Shown: piece after piece, positions 38,219-47,074 of the stretch
How the letters are laid out: the number at the start of each line of letters is the position of its first letter
Position numbering within the stretch: the first letter of the stretch is position 1
Source of the DNA: Fundidesulfovibrio putealis DSM 16056
GTDB lineage: Bacteria; Desulfobacterota; Desulfovibrionia; Desulfovibrionales; Desulfovibrionaceae
Length of the DNA stretch: 64,000 bases
Assembly: GCF_000429325.1 (NCBI RefSeq)
Contig: NZ_AUBQ01000015.1
Location: 62,001-126,000 of the forward strand
Reading direction: 5' to 3'
The notes under the pieces: model-generated
Databases searched by the model: none
Seen by the model: only the letters and a program-made list of their open reading frames with translations
Told to the model about the DNA's origin: nothing
Made by a program: the position numbers and the translations under genes

Positions 38219-38270
38219 AATTTCTGGGCACGGTTTTGCACATTGTGGGTAAAAAGTATCCGTGGGGGTT
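38219..38270. promoter_or_regulatory. Probable enhancer box (box A), homologous to box B at 44316-44366
   Basis: About 50 bp alignable without gaps to 44316-44366, sharing TTTCTGG, TTGTGGGTAAAAA and TATCC. The TATCC core is about 135 bp upstream of the sigma-54 promoter at 38116, as its twin is of the promoter at 44211. Likely binding site of the ZraR-like activator (inference). Confidence 0.65.
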
Positions 38271-38527
38271 TTCGCTCACTACCACGCTGACACGCGCCCC
38301 CATTATCGGCCTCCTTTGCTGGAGACCATTATAGATCGTGGTCGCACCAATAGCGCCCAGGTCCCGAAAAAGCGAACGAGGCTCCGGCAGTCCAACCCGC
38401 TGGGGCCTCCTTTTCGTGGACCCCATCCATCAGGTCTATCTATTTATCATATTGACATTCAAAATTTCAATTTGCCCGGACGGGTTTCTGCCTCTACCCT
38501 CCAGCATCTCACCGCAGAGGAGCACCC

Positions 38528-39550
38528 ATGCACATCAGGATCTTCGCACGTTCTCTGGCCTCCCTTGTCGTCGGCCTGCTGCTGTCCCAGGCGGCCCTGG
38601 CCGCCCCAAAGGGGGCGACCGTGACCTACACCGTGGCCCCGGCCGTGATCGATGGCTCCAAGACGGCGCAGGTCTGGTTGCCCTATCCGCTCTCCAACGA
38701 AAACCAGACCATCACCGGTGTCACGGTGGGGGGGAATTTCACCGCCTCCGCCGTGTACCGGGACGCGAAATCCTCAGCGGTCTTTCTCCATGCCCAGTGG
38801 TCGGACCTCAAGGAAAAGCCGGTACTGACCATGCGTTTCCACGTCACGCCGGACTTCAGCAAGGGGTCCAAGTTGAAGAACTCCGGTGAGCCCATACCGG
38901 CGGACATCCGCTCCCGCTATCTGGACGAAGCCCCGGAGGGGTATTTTCGGCAGGTGGCAGCAAAGATCACCAGAGGCAGGACGTCCGTTCTGGAAAAGGC
39001 CCGAGCTGCGTACGATTGGACGATCGACAACACCTTCCGCGATCCCGAGGTCAAGGGCTGCGGCCTGGGCCTGCCTGGACGGACCATGACTCAGGGCAAG
39101 GGGGGCGGCAAATGCGCCGACATCTCCAGCGTCTTCGTGGCCCTGGCCCGGGCGGCCGGGGTACCCGCCCGCGAGGTGGTCGGGCTGCGCCTGGCCGAGC
39201 CCAAGGACGGAGAAATCACGAGTGATTTCCACTGCTGGGCCGAATTCTATCTGCCTGGCCACGGCTGGGTGATGGTCGATCCAGCCGACGTGCGCAAGAT
39301 GATGCTCGTCAACAAACTGGAGCTAAAGGATGCGGAAAACAGGAAATGGCGGGAGTTCTTCTGGAACGGGGACGATCTCTTCCGCATCGTGCTGAACAAG
39401 GACTCCCGGGAGGTGGAGCTGACCCCGAGGCAGCACGGGGAAGCGCTCACCTACTTCATGTATCCCTTCGGCCAAGTGGACGGGGAAACCCTCAACTTCT
39501 TCGACCCCAAGAAATTCAGCTACAAGGTCGATTTGACGCTCGACCGCTAG
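38528..39550 (+). CDS. Exported transglutaminase-like protein
   Basis: A 340-residue secreted protein with signal peptide (MHIRIFARSLASLVVGLLLS, cleavage near ALAAP); GAGGAG 5 bp before the ATG. The C-terminal two thirds hold a transglutaminase/protease-like core with all three catalytic positions: Cys in KGGGKCADISSVF, His in DFHCWAEFYLPGHGW and Asp in MVDPADVR. An N-terminal beta domain precedes it. Such proteins act as cysteine proteases or cross-linkers in the envelope. The stop codon TAG is also the insertion target (CTAG) of the IS element that follows. Confidence 0.88.
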   Translation: MHIRIFARSLASLVVGLLLSQAALAAPKGATVTYTVAPAVIDGSKTAQVWLPYPLSNENQTITGVTVGGNFTASAVYRDAKSSAVFLHAQWSDLKEKPVLTMRFHVTPDFSKGSKLKNSGEPIPADIRSRYLDEAPEGYFRQVAAKITRGRTSVLEKARAAYDWTIDNTFRDPEVKGCGLGLPGRTMTQGKGGGKCADISSVFVALARAAGVPAREVVGLRLAEPKDGEITSDFHCWAEFYLPGHGWVMVDPADVRKMMLVNKLELKDAENRKWREFFWNGDDLFRIVLNKDSREVELTPRQHGEALTYFMYPFGQVDGETLNFFDPKKFSYKVDLTLDR

Positions 39551-39563
39551 GCCGCGTCGACAT

Positions 39564-40064
39564 TCACCTCAGCCAAACAGCGATGGCGGCGAGATGCAGA
39601 AAGGAAAGGAATGACGTCGCCAGCTTATCGTATCTGCTTGAAACTCTTCGAAACTGCTTGAGCTTGTTGAACATGCGTTCGATGACGTTTCTTTCTTTGT
39701 AAATATAACGATCATATTCTCGTTGTGTTTTTCGCAGACCCCGAGGCGGTATGACTGGCTCTGCGCCCTTCGCCTCAATAGCATCGATTATGGCTTGTGA
39801 GTCATATCCTTTGTCAGCAACAATATGTTCCGCATCTTGTCCTTCAATAAGTGGTATTGCTTGTGTATAATCTGACGCATTGCCACCTGTAAGAATAAAA
39901 CGAGTTGGACAGCCGAGGGCATCTGTGGTGGCATGGACTTTAGTTGAAAACCCACCTCTTGATCTACCAAATTTCTGCCACTGCTGCCCCCCGCGCGCCT
40001 GCTGCATGTTGATGCGCTCGAATGATTGTGCTGTCGACCATGAGCCATTCAGTGTCAGCATCAA
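39564..40064 (-). CDS. IS transposase, C-terminal frame (orfB)
   Basis: Frame of up to 166 residues with DDE catalytic parts: the second Asp in HIVADKGYDSQ and the Glu in YKERNVIERMFNKLKQFRR. It opens with no own ribosome site and overlaps orfA by about 100 bp in another frame, so expression by ribosomal frameshifting from orfA is expected. The extreme N-terminal residues listed by the open frame are probably not used. Confidence 0.85.
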   Translation of the reverse strand: MMLTLNGSWSTAQSFERINMQQARGGQQWQKFGRSRGGFSTKVHATTDALGCPTRFILTGGNASDYTQAIPLIEGQDAEHIVADKGYDSQAIIDAIEAKGAEPVIPPRGLRKTQREYDRYIYKERNVIERMFNKLKQFRRVSSRYDKLATSFLSFLHLAAIAVWLR

Positions 40065-40317
40065 CAGCCAATGTATTGAATATCATTTGCCAGACGCCAT
40101 TCTTTGACCAACGAATGAACCGTTTGTGCACCGTTGCCCACTTCCCATACTCACCGGGTAAGTCACGCCAAGGAGCACCCGTCTTTGCGATCCACATTAC
40201 GGCGTCAATAAAAAGTCTATTATCAGATGCAGTTCTCCCTCTGTCACCAATCTTTCCAGGAAGTGCATCTTTGATCTTCTCCCACTGATCATCCCTAAGA
40301 GCATGTCTGCGTTCCAT
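39964..40317 (-). CDS. IS transposase, N-terminal frame (orfA)
   Basis: A 117-residue N-terminal part of an IS5/IS427-like transposase. It starts MERRHALRDDQWEKIKDALP, with the DUF4096-like helix-turn-helix (FIDAVMWIAKTGAPWRDLP, YGKWATVHKRFIRWSKNGVW), and carries the first catalytic Asp in LMVDSTIIRAHQHAAGA. The C-terminal end after AAGARG is the out-of-frame tail; the true product continues in orfB. Confidence 0.87.
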   Translation of the reverse strand: MERRHALRDDQWEKIKDALPGKIGDRGRTASDNRLFIDAVMWIAKTGAPWRDLPGEYGKWATVHKRFIRWSKNGVWQMIFNTLAVDADTEWLMVDSTIIRAHQHAAGARGAAVAEIW

Positions 40318-40371
40318 TGCAGTCCTCCTGTGCTGATCAATAGCACAGGAGGCTACTAATGTCGACAGGCC

Positions 40372-40452
40372 CTAGGCCGTGCCGACATTTATCTCAACAA
40401 GATGGCAATCGCGGCGACATCCAGGGACGAAAGGACGAGAGCTACCGTAAGA
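40372..40452 (-). pseudogene. Relic of the end of a second, related IS
   Basis: Directly right of the IS, the sequence repeats a diverged form of the IS left end. On the minus strand it reads VLSSLDVAAIAILLR-stop, matching the orfB end FLSFLHLAAIAVWLR-stop, and then the inverted repeat (ATGTCGGCACGGCC against ATGTCGACGCGGCC). Only about 80 bp remain. The intact IS therefore landed at the CTAG border of an older, mostly deleted relative. Confidence 0.75.
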
Positions 40453-40575
40453 TGCTCCGCGCATGGCCAAGGAAAGCGGGATTGAGTCTCCAGCGGCTAA
40501 AGATGTCGCTCGCTTGGGTCGTAAGCGTATGGGCATGACGCTCTCGAACGAAGACCGGACGCGTTCTAAACATGA

Positions 40576-40605
40576 ACACCCCTTCCAGGAATCTGGAAGG
40601 GGTGT
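40576..40605 (-). terminator. Terminator of the chemoreceptor gene
   Basis: ACACCCCTTCCAG (40576-40588) pairs perfectly with CTGGAAGGGGTGT (40593-40605); minus-strand tail TTCATGTTT. Confidence 0.75.
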
Positions 40606-40713
40606 CACTGTTTGGGGAAGTCTCACCCATGGCGAGATACCTTCCAGAAGGAAGGCAGACTGGATGCTGGCGGTCAGACTGGGATAAGATCCAGTTATAA
40701 GGTGGAGGGGACG

Positions 40714-42723
40714 CTATTCCTTAACTTCAGCTAACCCCTTGAGCTTGTGGGCCATGGCAGCAAGGTCCGTTGTCGCTTTCGCGGAAAGAGCCATGCCCGA
40801 AGCGATTTCCCGGGATACGGCGTCCACCTCCTGAATATTGCGATTGACCGTGTCGCTGGTGACAGCTTGCTCTTCCGCCGCGCGGGCGATCATGCCCACC
40901 TGAGCCGATGTGGCTTCAACGAGGGGCACAATTTCCTCCAGGGCTTGGCCAGATTCAACAGCCAGGCCCGCAGCATGTTGGATGGCGCTGGAGGCTCTCT
41001 CCATGCCTTCTATGTTGGTTCCGACTCCATTCTGAATAAGTTTCACCGCTTGGCCAACTTCCTGGGTGGCGGACATGGTTTTCTCGGCCAGTTTTCGGAC
41101 CTCATCGGCCACGACTGCGAATCCCCTGCCTGCCTCGCCCGCGCGGGCGGCTTCGATGGCTGCGTTCAAGGCCAGCAGGTTGGTCTGGTCTGCGATATCA
41201 CTTATGACGTTGATGATTCTGCCGATGGACTCCGCTTGAACTCCCAGGGACGAAACGTTTTGCCGGAGTTCGCCAGACAGCGATTGGACATTTGCGATAG
41301 CATCAACCGAACTGGATACGACAGTGGCACCTTGCCTGGCTTTTTCACGCGCCTGATTCGCCAGTTGAGAGGCCCGCGATGCATTCCCAGCGACTTCGCC
41401 GATTTTTGAACTGATTTGTTCCATGGCTCCCACGCTCAAGGCGATCCGGTTGGTTTGAGCCGTGGCCCCTGAGGACACCTGCTCCATCTGGGTGGCGATG
41501 TTATCCGTGGCTTCTGCGATCAGTTGGGCCGCGCTGTCCGCCTCGAAATTGACATGGCGCACTCTTTCCAGGTGCTTGGCGACTTCCCTCTCGTGGAGGA
41601 CCATTTCCGTGATGTCCCTGGCAACTTCCAAGAAGCCGATGGTATGGTGGCCTTCATCGAGCACGGCCACGGCATGGGGTTGGAAGAAAACCGATCCCGA
41701 CTGCGTGTTGCATTCTATGATTCCAAGTTTTGCGCCTGCTTGGCTGCTGGGGTGGAAAGGCGTTCCACAGACACCGGCCTTGAAAGCCATTTTGCAGTTC
41801 TGCCCGATGAGAGATCCCTTGGGGACTTTTGCCAGACGGACGGCGGCGGCGTTTGCCAGCATCACTGCGTCATCTTCGCCTGTCATAAATATAGGGTCGG
41901 GCACCGCATTGAGCACTGCGTCGTTGAGGGCCAGAGACTTGCCTATCCGTTCCAAAAGATGATCAAGCGTACGAGAAAGCTCTGCGATTTCGTCATTTCC
42001 AGGAATGTTCACGCGCAGGTTGGTTTCACCCTCGGCGATACGAGCCGCCTGAGAGGCGATAGAACGCAGAGGCAGGATTACCCCTCGGCGAACGAAGAGG
42101 ATCACCAGGAGGCATGTTGCGAGCGCTCCTAAGCCTGTGCTGCCCATGACAACGCGCATAAGGTCGACGGTATCGTCCGCATCGTTCGCCGCTTTGTGGG
42201 CCAACTCCGTTTGCCCGGTCCTAAGCTGCTCGATCCGTTCCTCCAGCCCTTCAAGAATGCTGGTGTTTTTCTCCTGTTTCTCGTGTCCCTTCTCCATGCC
42301 TTGTTGGCGGAAGACCGCCACGGCGTCGGTGTTTTCCTTCATGAAGCGCTGGAATAGCTCCTGAATCTCTGCGACCAGTTTCAGGTTCTCGGTGTCTGCC
42401 TCCTTCCGAAAGGTGGAGGAGAATCCCCCCGTCAGTTCCTGGAATTCCAGGGAGAGACGCTTGACTTCAGTTTCAGTCGCTGGATCGGGTTGATGCTGGG
42501 TAGACTGAGCGACAAAAAGCTGTTGTAAACGCAACAGATCATCGCCCATCTTGTCTGCTTTGAGGGCGTTGGGGAAGTATTCGTCCACCACGCTCATGAC
42601 GCTTTTATCGACAGAAGAGATCAGAATGGCGCTGACAATGCCGTTGAGAATGAAGATGAGCGCTATGGCGACGAAACCCAGGGTAAGCTTGGTTCCGATT
42701 TTCCAGTTCCTGGTTGAAAACAT
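40714..42723 (-). CDS. Methyl-accepting chemotaxis protein with PAS domain
   Basis: A 669-residue chemoreceptor. The start at 42723 ([20 protein letters not shown]) follows AGGAG. Order: TM1 (residues 12-36), a helical periplasmic sensor of the four-helix type (37-185), TM2 ([20 protein letters not shown]), HAMP ([20 protein letters not shown]), a PAS-like domain with cysteines ([20 protein letters not shown]), then the cytoplasmic signalling helices with the hairpin tip [20 protein letters not shown]. No C-terminal CheR-tethering pentapeptide (ends KGLAEVKE). It lies 91 bp after a ZraP-like gene, so metal or envelope stress taxis is possible (inference). Confidence 0.9.
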   Translation of the reverse strand: MFSTRNWKIGTKLTLGFVAIALIFILNGIVSAILISSVDKSVMSVVDEYFPNALKADKMGDDLLRLQQLFVAQSTQHQPDPATETEVKRLSLEFQELTGGFSSTFRKEADTENLKLVAEIQELFQRFMKENTDAVAVFRQQGMEKGHEKQEKNTSILEGLEERIEQLRTGQTELAHKAANDADDTVDLMRVVMGSTGLGALATCLLVILFVRRGVILPLRSIASQAARIAEGETNLRVNIPGNDEIAELSRTLDHLLERIGKSLALNDAVLNAVPDPIFMTGEDDAVMLANAAAVRLAKVPKGSLIGQNCKMAFKAGVCGTPFHPSSQAGAKLGIIECNTQSGSVFFQPHAVAVLDEGHHTIGFLEVARDITEMVLHEREVAKHLERVRHVNFEADSAAQLIAEATDNIATQMEQVSSGATAQTNRIALSVGAMEQISSKIGEVAGNASRASQLANQAREKARQGATVVSSSVDAIANVQSLSGELRQNVSSLGVQAESIGRIINVISDIADQTNLLALNAAIEAARAGEAGRGFAVVADEVRKLAEKTMSATQEVGQAVKLIQNGVGTNIEGMERASSAIQHAAGLAVESGQALEEIVPLVEATSAQVGMIARAAEEQAVTSDTVNRNIQEVDAVSREIASGMALSAKATTDLAAMAHKLKGLAEVKE

Positions 42724-42814
42724 GCTGTCTGCTCCTGGAAGCGGCGTTGACATTGAAATGGCGAAAAAATGGGGGAAGCCGTGAGACTTCCCCCGTTCTA
42801 TCCGAATCCTGCGG

Positions 42815-43327
42815 CTAGTAGCCCATGCCCTGATGACCCATGCCCATTCCACCCATTCCCATGCTGCCGCCCATCATCGGGCAACTCATGCCGCCCATCA
42901 TCCCCATGCCGCTCATGGCCGGGATGCCTTCCTTGGTCAGCTGGTTCTGGAGAGCCACCTGGGCCTCGAAGATCTTGGCGTTCAGGTCGGCGATATCCTT
43001 GGTCAGGGCCTGGACCTTCTTGTCGTCGGGCGTCGCGCTGTAGAGTTGGGCGTTCAGTTCGTACTGCTTCGCGGTCAACTGCTGGCGCATGGTGGCCGTC
43101 TTGGTGTTGAAGTCGGCGTATATCTTCTGGGCGGCGGCCTGCTTCTCAGGGGGCAGGTTCATCATCATGTTGCCGCCCATCATACCCTGTCCACCCATCA
43201 TGCCCATGCCCTGTCCGCCCATCATGCCGGGACCCATCATCTGCGCGTTGGCCAGGCCGCTGAGGCCGAGAAGGGCCACCAGGGCCAGGGCCACAGTCAG
43301 GCCGGAAATGTGCTTGCGAGTCTTCAT
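42815..43327 (-). CDS. ZraP/Spy-like periplasmic protein (copy 2)
   Basis: A 170-residue exported protein of the same family as 37570-38043: signal peptide [20 protein letters not shown], cleavage at ANAQ, a Met/Gly-rich head with repeated MMGGQGM units, the helical core [20 protein letters not shown] and [20 protein letters not shown], and a Met/Gly/His tail containing a cysteine ([10 protein letters not shown]). AAGGAG precedes the ATG. No sigma-54 site was found in its 235-bp upstream gap, so its control may differ from that of its paralogues. The chemoreceptor gene follows. Confidence 0.86.
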   Translation of the reverse strand: MKTRKHISGLTVALALVALLGLSGLANAQMMGPGMMGGQGMGMMGGQGMMGGNMMMNLPPEKQAAAQKIYADFNTKTATMRQQLTAKQYELNAQLYSATPDDKKVQALTKDIADLNAKIFEAQVALQNQLTKEGIPAMSGMGMMGGMSCPMMGGSMGMGGMGMGHQGMGY

Positions 43328-43561
43328 GGGAGTTCTCCTTGGTTAAAGTGTTGTGGATTGACTGAAAACCAGGGACTTGCCTCCATGGTTATCACGGTTA
43401 GAGGGCTGTTACCACAGGTAGCCGCCCCAACAACTACATCCGTTCTGGACGGCCTGCGGGGGGATTTTCCTGGCTCGCCATCCTGCAAGACAACGATGTT
43501 GCGCTACAAATTGTAACCATCAAGATTATTTGACTTAAGCTGCTGTTCCGTGCAACGGTCG

Positions 43562-44122
43562 TCATTCTGATGGAAACCCCTTTTCAATCGAGAAACGTCT
43601 GGTTCTCCCCCATGGTTTTATGACAGAGATGCTGACAATGAAGAACACAGCAAACAATTGTATGATGTCCATTGTGTTGCGCATAACATAGACTGGCAAT
43701 GTTTCTGCTAACATTCCTTTGGCATTGTTAACGAATTCTCCATAAGAAAATAGCCTCTCCAGCCCGGGCATGTACCAAGCGAAGCCGAACGTTAAGTATG
43801 CAATGGTCATAATCCATTTGAAGACGATCCATTTATACTTGAGAAAACCAAATTTTGTGAGCGCAGCATAGGCAATTCCTGTGAGAAGGCAGCCGATGGC
43901 TGAGGGCGCGACGATGTAGTAGTCAATGTATGCTACTGACAAGCTGCTTGCATACAACTCGGACGCATTTTTCGGTTGAAAAAAACACTGTACGAGGGCG
44001 ACGCTGGCTGTAGAGCCTCCCCATAAAGAGGCACAAAAAAGATGAAATATCTTGATCAGACGTTGCTGGCGCACAGTAATTTTTATTGGTGTCCAAGTTT
44101 GCAAACTGATTACATTTAACAT
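43562..44122 (-). CDS. Membrane protein with four helices (DUF2269-like)
   Basis: A 186-residue integral membrane protein. Four hydrophobic segments: LIKIFHLFCASLWGGSTASV, IVAPSAIGCLLTGIAYAALT, KWIMTIAYLTFGFAWYMPG and IIQLFAVFFIVSISVIKPWG. The pattern with a first-helix His and Trp-Gly-Gly resembles DUF2269-type proteins, an assignment I hold loosely. I place the start at 44122 because GAGG stands 5 bp upstream and a sigma-54 promoter lies at 44211-44225, inside the longer open frame that begins at 44251; transcripts from that promoter could not encode the longer form. Member of the ZraR-like regulon by its promoter and box B. Confidence 0.7.
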   Translation of the reverse strand: MLNVISLQTWTPIKITVRQQRLIKIFHLFCASLWGGSTASVALVQCFFQPKNASELYASSLSVAYIDYYIVAPSAIGCLLTGIAYAALTKFGFLKYKWIVFKWIMTIAYLTFGFAWYMPGLERLFSYGEFVNNAKGMLAETLPVYVMRNTMDIIQLFAVFFIVSISVIKPWGRTRRFSIEKGFPSE

Positions 44123-44210
44123 AAAGTCCTCGATATGTTTATTCTCGTGGGATAACCCAGAGTGACATTCAATGACGGCGTATTCACACTCGCCATCAGT
44201 AGCCAGTTGA

Positions 44211-44225
44211 GCACATTGCGTGCCA
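44211..44225 (-). promoter_or_regulatory. Sigma-54 promoter of the four-helix membrane protein
   Basis: Minus strand TGGCACGCAATGTGC: one mismatch to TGGCACG-N4-TTGC, keeping the invariant GG and GC at 10-bp spacing. Lies 89 bp before the start at 44122. Confidence 0.7.
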
Positions 44226-44315
44226 AGTTCTATTTTTTTTGTTAATGGCATGGAATGATATGATATTTATGAACATGGCCGTGTGTTTCATAATCAAGCG
44301 GCACAAGGGCGGGTG

Positions 44316-44366
44316 ATTTCTGGACATGGTGCCTGGGTGTTGTGGGTAAAAAATATCCATGAGGTT
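44316..44366. promoter_or_regulatory. Probable enhancer box (box B), homologous to box A at 38219-38270
   Basis: Shares TTTCTGG, TTGTGGGTAAAAA and TATCC with box A; the TATCC core is about 136 bp upstream of the sigma-54 promoter at 44211. The neighbouring gap (44123-44491) holds no gene. Confidence 0.65.
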
Positions 44367-44437
44367 GAGGAGGCGCTCTTTGGGGCAATTGATTGAAATA
44401 ATGAAACCTTGGTTGGGCGACTGCTGATAACAGCAGA

Positions 44438-44461
44438 CGGCCGGGGCTTGCGCCCCGGCCG
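44438..44461 (-). terminator. Terminator-like hairpin after the porin gene
   Basis: CGGCCGGGGC pairs with GCCCCGGCCG around TTGC. A second small hairpin (CTGCTG/CAGCAG) follows; no long U-run. Confidence 0.6.
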
Positions 44462-44491
44462 CTGGCTTAGTCCGGCAAAATCCTCAACCGC

Positions 44492-45940
44492 TTAGAACTT
44501 GTATTGAATGCCGAAGGCGACCTTCCAGGCGTCGCCGTTCTGGGACTGGTTCACCATGCGGCGTCCCCAGACGCTCTTTTCGAACTGGCCGTGAGCCCAA
44601 CCAGCCTCGACGATGGCGGCCAAGTTCTCGTAGATGTTGTACTGGTTGTCGAAGTTGACGCCCACCACATACTCGTTGGTGGTCAGGTCGCGGCCCATCT
44701 GGACATAGCTGCCGGTGCCCCAGAGGGCGTTGGCGGCGCGCAGGGCGCGGCCGGAGTTGGTGCCGCGAGCGTACGTGAAGGTCAGGCGGTGGGTCAGGTT
44801 CTCAATGAAGGACATCTTGTTCAGGGAGGCGGCGAAGCCCCAGGAACCGGTGGGGTTCAACCCCATATGGCCCGAGAACGCCTGGCCGGAGTCGAGCAAG
44901 AACGAAGTGGAGGGGCCCCAGGAACCCACGACGGTGGGCATCCGCTCTGAGCCGTTACGGGTGGAGCTGTCCTCGCCGGTGGAGTACCAGAAGGCCACCT
45001 GCGGGGTCAGCATGTCGAATCCGCCGTACTCGGCGGCCACGTCGAAGAACAGGCCGCCGCGACGGTTCTTGCCGTCGTTGGCGGCTCCCTCGCCGTACAT
45101 CACGTCCGCATAGAACTTGAACGGATCCAGTGCGGTGACTGCGAACGCACTGCCGACCCACCAGTACGTGGTCTGGGCCTGACGGAAGCCGACGGGTCCC
45201 AGCATGTAGCCAGCCGAGGCCAGGTTGGTGGCCAGAGACTGGTTCGTGAATCGGGGGGACGTGCCCACGGGGGTGACATAGTTGGCGTTCTTGCCGCCGA
45301 AGGAGAGCACGGCCCAGGGAGTTGCGGCGAAACCGTCCAGGGTGATGGGCAGAGCGAGGAAGTAGGCGTCCAATTCGTCGGGCACCTGAGTAGTGGTGGG
45401 ATCGAAGTCCCTGTTGGTGTCCAGCAGGCGGGTGAAGCCGCCGATGACCTTGAATTGGTCTACCACAGGAATGACAAACACGGCGGCCGCAGCGCGCGTT
45501 CCGCCCAACACGGGGTTAGAATTGAACAGCCCTTGAGAGGAGATCGGCAGGTCCATGTCCTGCAAGCCCAGGGTGAACTCCACGTCGGTGTTGGGCCACT
45601 TGAATTGCAAGTAGGCTTGGTACACGTCGATGGAAACGGCCGGGTTGTCCACGGTGAACGTTCCGTTGCCCCAGGGGGTGTTGTTCACGCGGATGCCTAA
45701 GCGGAACTTCAGGTTCTCATTGGCGATGAAGTCCGTGCGCAGGCGGAAGCGCTCCCAGATGGTCAGGGCATCGCCGGTGTTGGTGCCCGTGGTGTTCCAG
45801 CCGGTGTAGTTGATGTTGGACCAGAAGTTGCCCCATATACGTGCATCGCCGGTCATTTTGACCTCGGTGGCTGCGGAGGCGGTCGCCGCGCAGCCGAGTG
45901 CCATGAGGCCGAGCAGCGCCAGGGTGATCAATCGTTTCAT
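44492..45940 (-). CDS. Outer-membrane porin (homotrimeric, Desulfovibrio type)
   Basis: A 482-residue beta-barrel protein. Signal peptide MKRLITLALLGLMALGCAAT with cleavage near ASAAT; the mature N-terminus EVKMTGDARIWGNFWSNINY and the alternating hydrophobic strands with frequent Trp/Tyr (WERFRLRTDFIANENLKFRL; WWVGSAFAVTALDPFKFYAD) fit the 'outer membrane homotrimeric porin' family abundant in Desulfovibrio. It ends with an aromatic residue (GIQYKF), the recognition signal for the outer-membrane assembly machine. Upstream lie a 12-base C/G tract and a weak sigma-54-like element. Normal length. Confidence 0.88.
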   Translation of the reverse strand: MKRLITLALLGLMALGCAATASAATEVKMTGDARIWGNFWSNINYTGWNTTGTNTGDALTIWERFRLRTDFIANENLKFRLGIRVNNTPWGNGTFTVDNPAVSIDVYQAYLQFKWPNTDVEFTLGLQDMDLPISSQGLFNSNPVLGGTRAAAAVFVIPVVDQFKVIGGFTRLLDTNRDFDPTTTQVPDELDAYFLALPITLDGFAATPWAVLSFGGKNANYVTPVGTSPRFTNQSLATNLASAGYMLGPVGFRQAQTTYWWVGSAFAVTALDPFKFYADVMYGEGAANDGKNRRGGLFFDVAAEYGGFDMLTPQVAFWYSTGEDSSTRNGSERMPTVVGSWGPSTSFLLDSGQAFSGHMGLNPTGSWGFAASLNKMSFIENLTHRLTFTYARGTNSGRALRAANALWGTGSYVQMGRDLTTNEYVVGVNFDNQYNIYENLAAIVEAGWAHGQFEKSVWGRRMVNQSQNGDAWKVAFGIQYKF

Positions 45941-46041
45941 CTTCTTCCTTTCCCCTTGTTTGTGATGAAGATTGCCGGACTATCGATGCGGCAGGGCCTT
46001 CCTATGAAGACCCTGCCGCTTTTCCCATATCTTGTTCGTTA

Positions 46042-46068
46042 CCCCCCCCCCCCGCAAATGGCAAGCCG
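46042..46068 (-). promoter_or_regulatory. Poly-C/G tract next to a weak sigma-54-like element, upstream of the porin
   Basis: Twelve C (plus strand 46042-46053) directly abut 46054-46068, which on the minus strand reads CGGCTTGCCATTTGC, keeping GG and TTGC of the sigma-54 consensus. An AGAGTATCC sits 113 bp further up (46178-46186), within the next gene. The homopolymer would lie around the transcription start, where slippage could change promoter or leader length. Confidence 0.4.
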
Positions 46069-46138
46069 TAGCCGGAAGTCGAGGCTTTCGGATTGTTGAT
46101 GACGAGGTGTTTAGTGGTGCGAGGTTTCCAGTCGCTCT

Positions 46139-46810
46139 TTATTGGTCGTTGACAGGAACCCCCTTGCTCGCCGTGGAAGAGTATCCCTGGCCTTTCGTGG
46201 CGCTGTTCTTGCCGCTGGGGTTGCTCATGTCGGTGTAGCTTGTGTTGTTCATGCCCTTGGAGCTGGAGGAGCTCATGTTTCCAGAGCTGTTCATATTTGT
46301 ATCGGTATTCATGTTGGTATTCATGTCCGTGGAACTGGTCATGCCACTGTATGCATTCATGTTGCCGGAGTTGCTGGTGCTGCTCTTGCTGCTGGAGCTA
46401 CCCATGCTGCTGGAACTCCCGGAGTACCCGGAGCTACCCATGCTGCTGGAGCTACCAGAGTACCCGGAACTGCCCATGCTGCTGGAGCTACCAGAGTACC
46501 CGGAACTGCCCATGCTGCTGGAACTCCCGGAGTGGTCCGAGCCCATGCTGCCATTGCTGCCCCCGCCGGAATTGCCGCTTGAGGAACCCTGGCCACCACC
46601 GCCGGAGCTTCCGCCCATGCCGCCACCACCGCCGGAGCTTCCGCCCATGCCGCCACCACCGCCGCCCATGCCACCGCCGCCGTCGCCGCCGTGACCGCCG
46701 CCACCACCACCGCCGCCGCCACCACCACCGCCCATGGCAAAGGCAAGGGAGCTTACGAGCAGCAGGGAGAGACACAGGGCCAGGATTTTTTTCAAGGAAT
46801 GTATGTTCAT
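46139..46810 (-). CDS. Secreted Gly/Ser-rich low-complexity protein
   Basis: A 223-residue exported protein. Signal peptide after the ATG at 46810 (GGAG 6 bp upstream), cleaved near LAFAMG. The mature part starts with 13 consecutive glycines, continues as GGGGMGG and GGSSGGGG blocks, then four near-identical GYSGSSSSMGSS repeats, and ends in an Asn/Ser/Thr/Met-rich region (TDMNTNMNTDTNMNSSGNM). No cysteine in the mature part. The composition suggests a disordered surface or matrix protein; I do not recognise a family. The Gly run and repeats are prone to length change. Confidence 0.7.
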   Translation of the reverse strand: MNIHSLKKILALCLSLLLVSSLAFAMGGGGGGGGGGGGGHGGDGGGGMGGGGGGMGGSSGGGGGMGGSSGGGGQGSSSGNSGGGSNGSMGSDHSGSSSSMGSSGYSGSSSSMGSSGYSGSSSSMGSSGYSGSSSSMGSSSSKSSTSNSGNMNAYSGMTSSTDMNTNMNTDTNMNSSGNMSSSSSKGMNNTSYTDMSNPSGKNSATKGQGYSSTASKGVPVNDQ

Positions 46811-47074
46811 TTTCATCTCCGTTCTTGTTCCCGATTGTGTATTCAGCACGCTGAATAAAGCTGGAATGTTGTTGGAACGCAGGGCATGGTCACAAAATGC
46901 CCTGCGTTCCACCGTGCTTTTTCACGGTCTCCTGCGGGTTCGAGGCGATCTAGAAGAGCCTTTGGCGATGCGTAGGGCCAACGTCAGATCGCGATTTCTG
47001 GACCATTTCAGTATGAATTTTGTGCACATTGCTCCATTGTTTTATAGACTTGCTGCGCAACTAGGAACTTTGGT

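Larger units (their letters stand above)
39551..40371 (-). mobile_element. IS5-family insertion sequence (IS427-like group), about 821 bp
   Basis: Bounded by CTAG on both sides (39547-39550 and 40372-40375). Terminal inverted repeats share GTCGACATT at the same distance from each end (left GCCGCGTCGACATT, right GGCCTGTCGACATT read inward). Two overlapping minus-strand transposase frames fill the element, as usual for this group, where a frameshift makes the full enzyme. It lies directly after the transglutaminase gene. Confidence 0.88.

Noticed and set aside
38225-38239. Plus-strand TGGGCACGGTTTTGC with sigma-54-like GG-N10-GC spacing inside box A
   Set aside because: The homologous box B lacks the GC, and the nearest rightward gene starts 290 bp away; the similarity to a promoter is probably chance.
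38193-38426. A 77-codon minus-strand frame upstream of the zraP-like gene
   Set aside because: It runs through enhancer box A, has no ribosome site, and the homologous stretch in box B does not conserve the peptide.
40463-40687. A 74-codon plus-strand frame right of the IS relic
   Set aside because: It runs through the terminator hairpin of the chemoreceptor gene and has no ribosome site.
43430-43480. Minus-strand reading ending NGCSCWGGYLW-stop, similar in style to the ends of genes b-d
   Set aside because: The frame has no start codon after an upstream stop and no signal peptide; it could be a relic of a cluster gene, but the match is too short.
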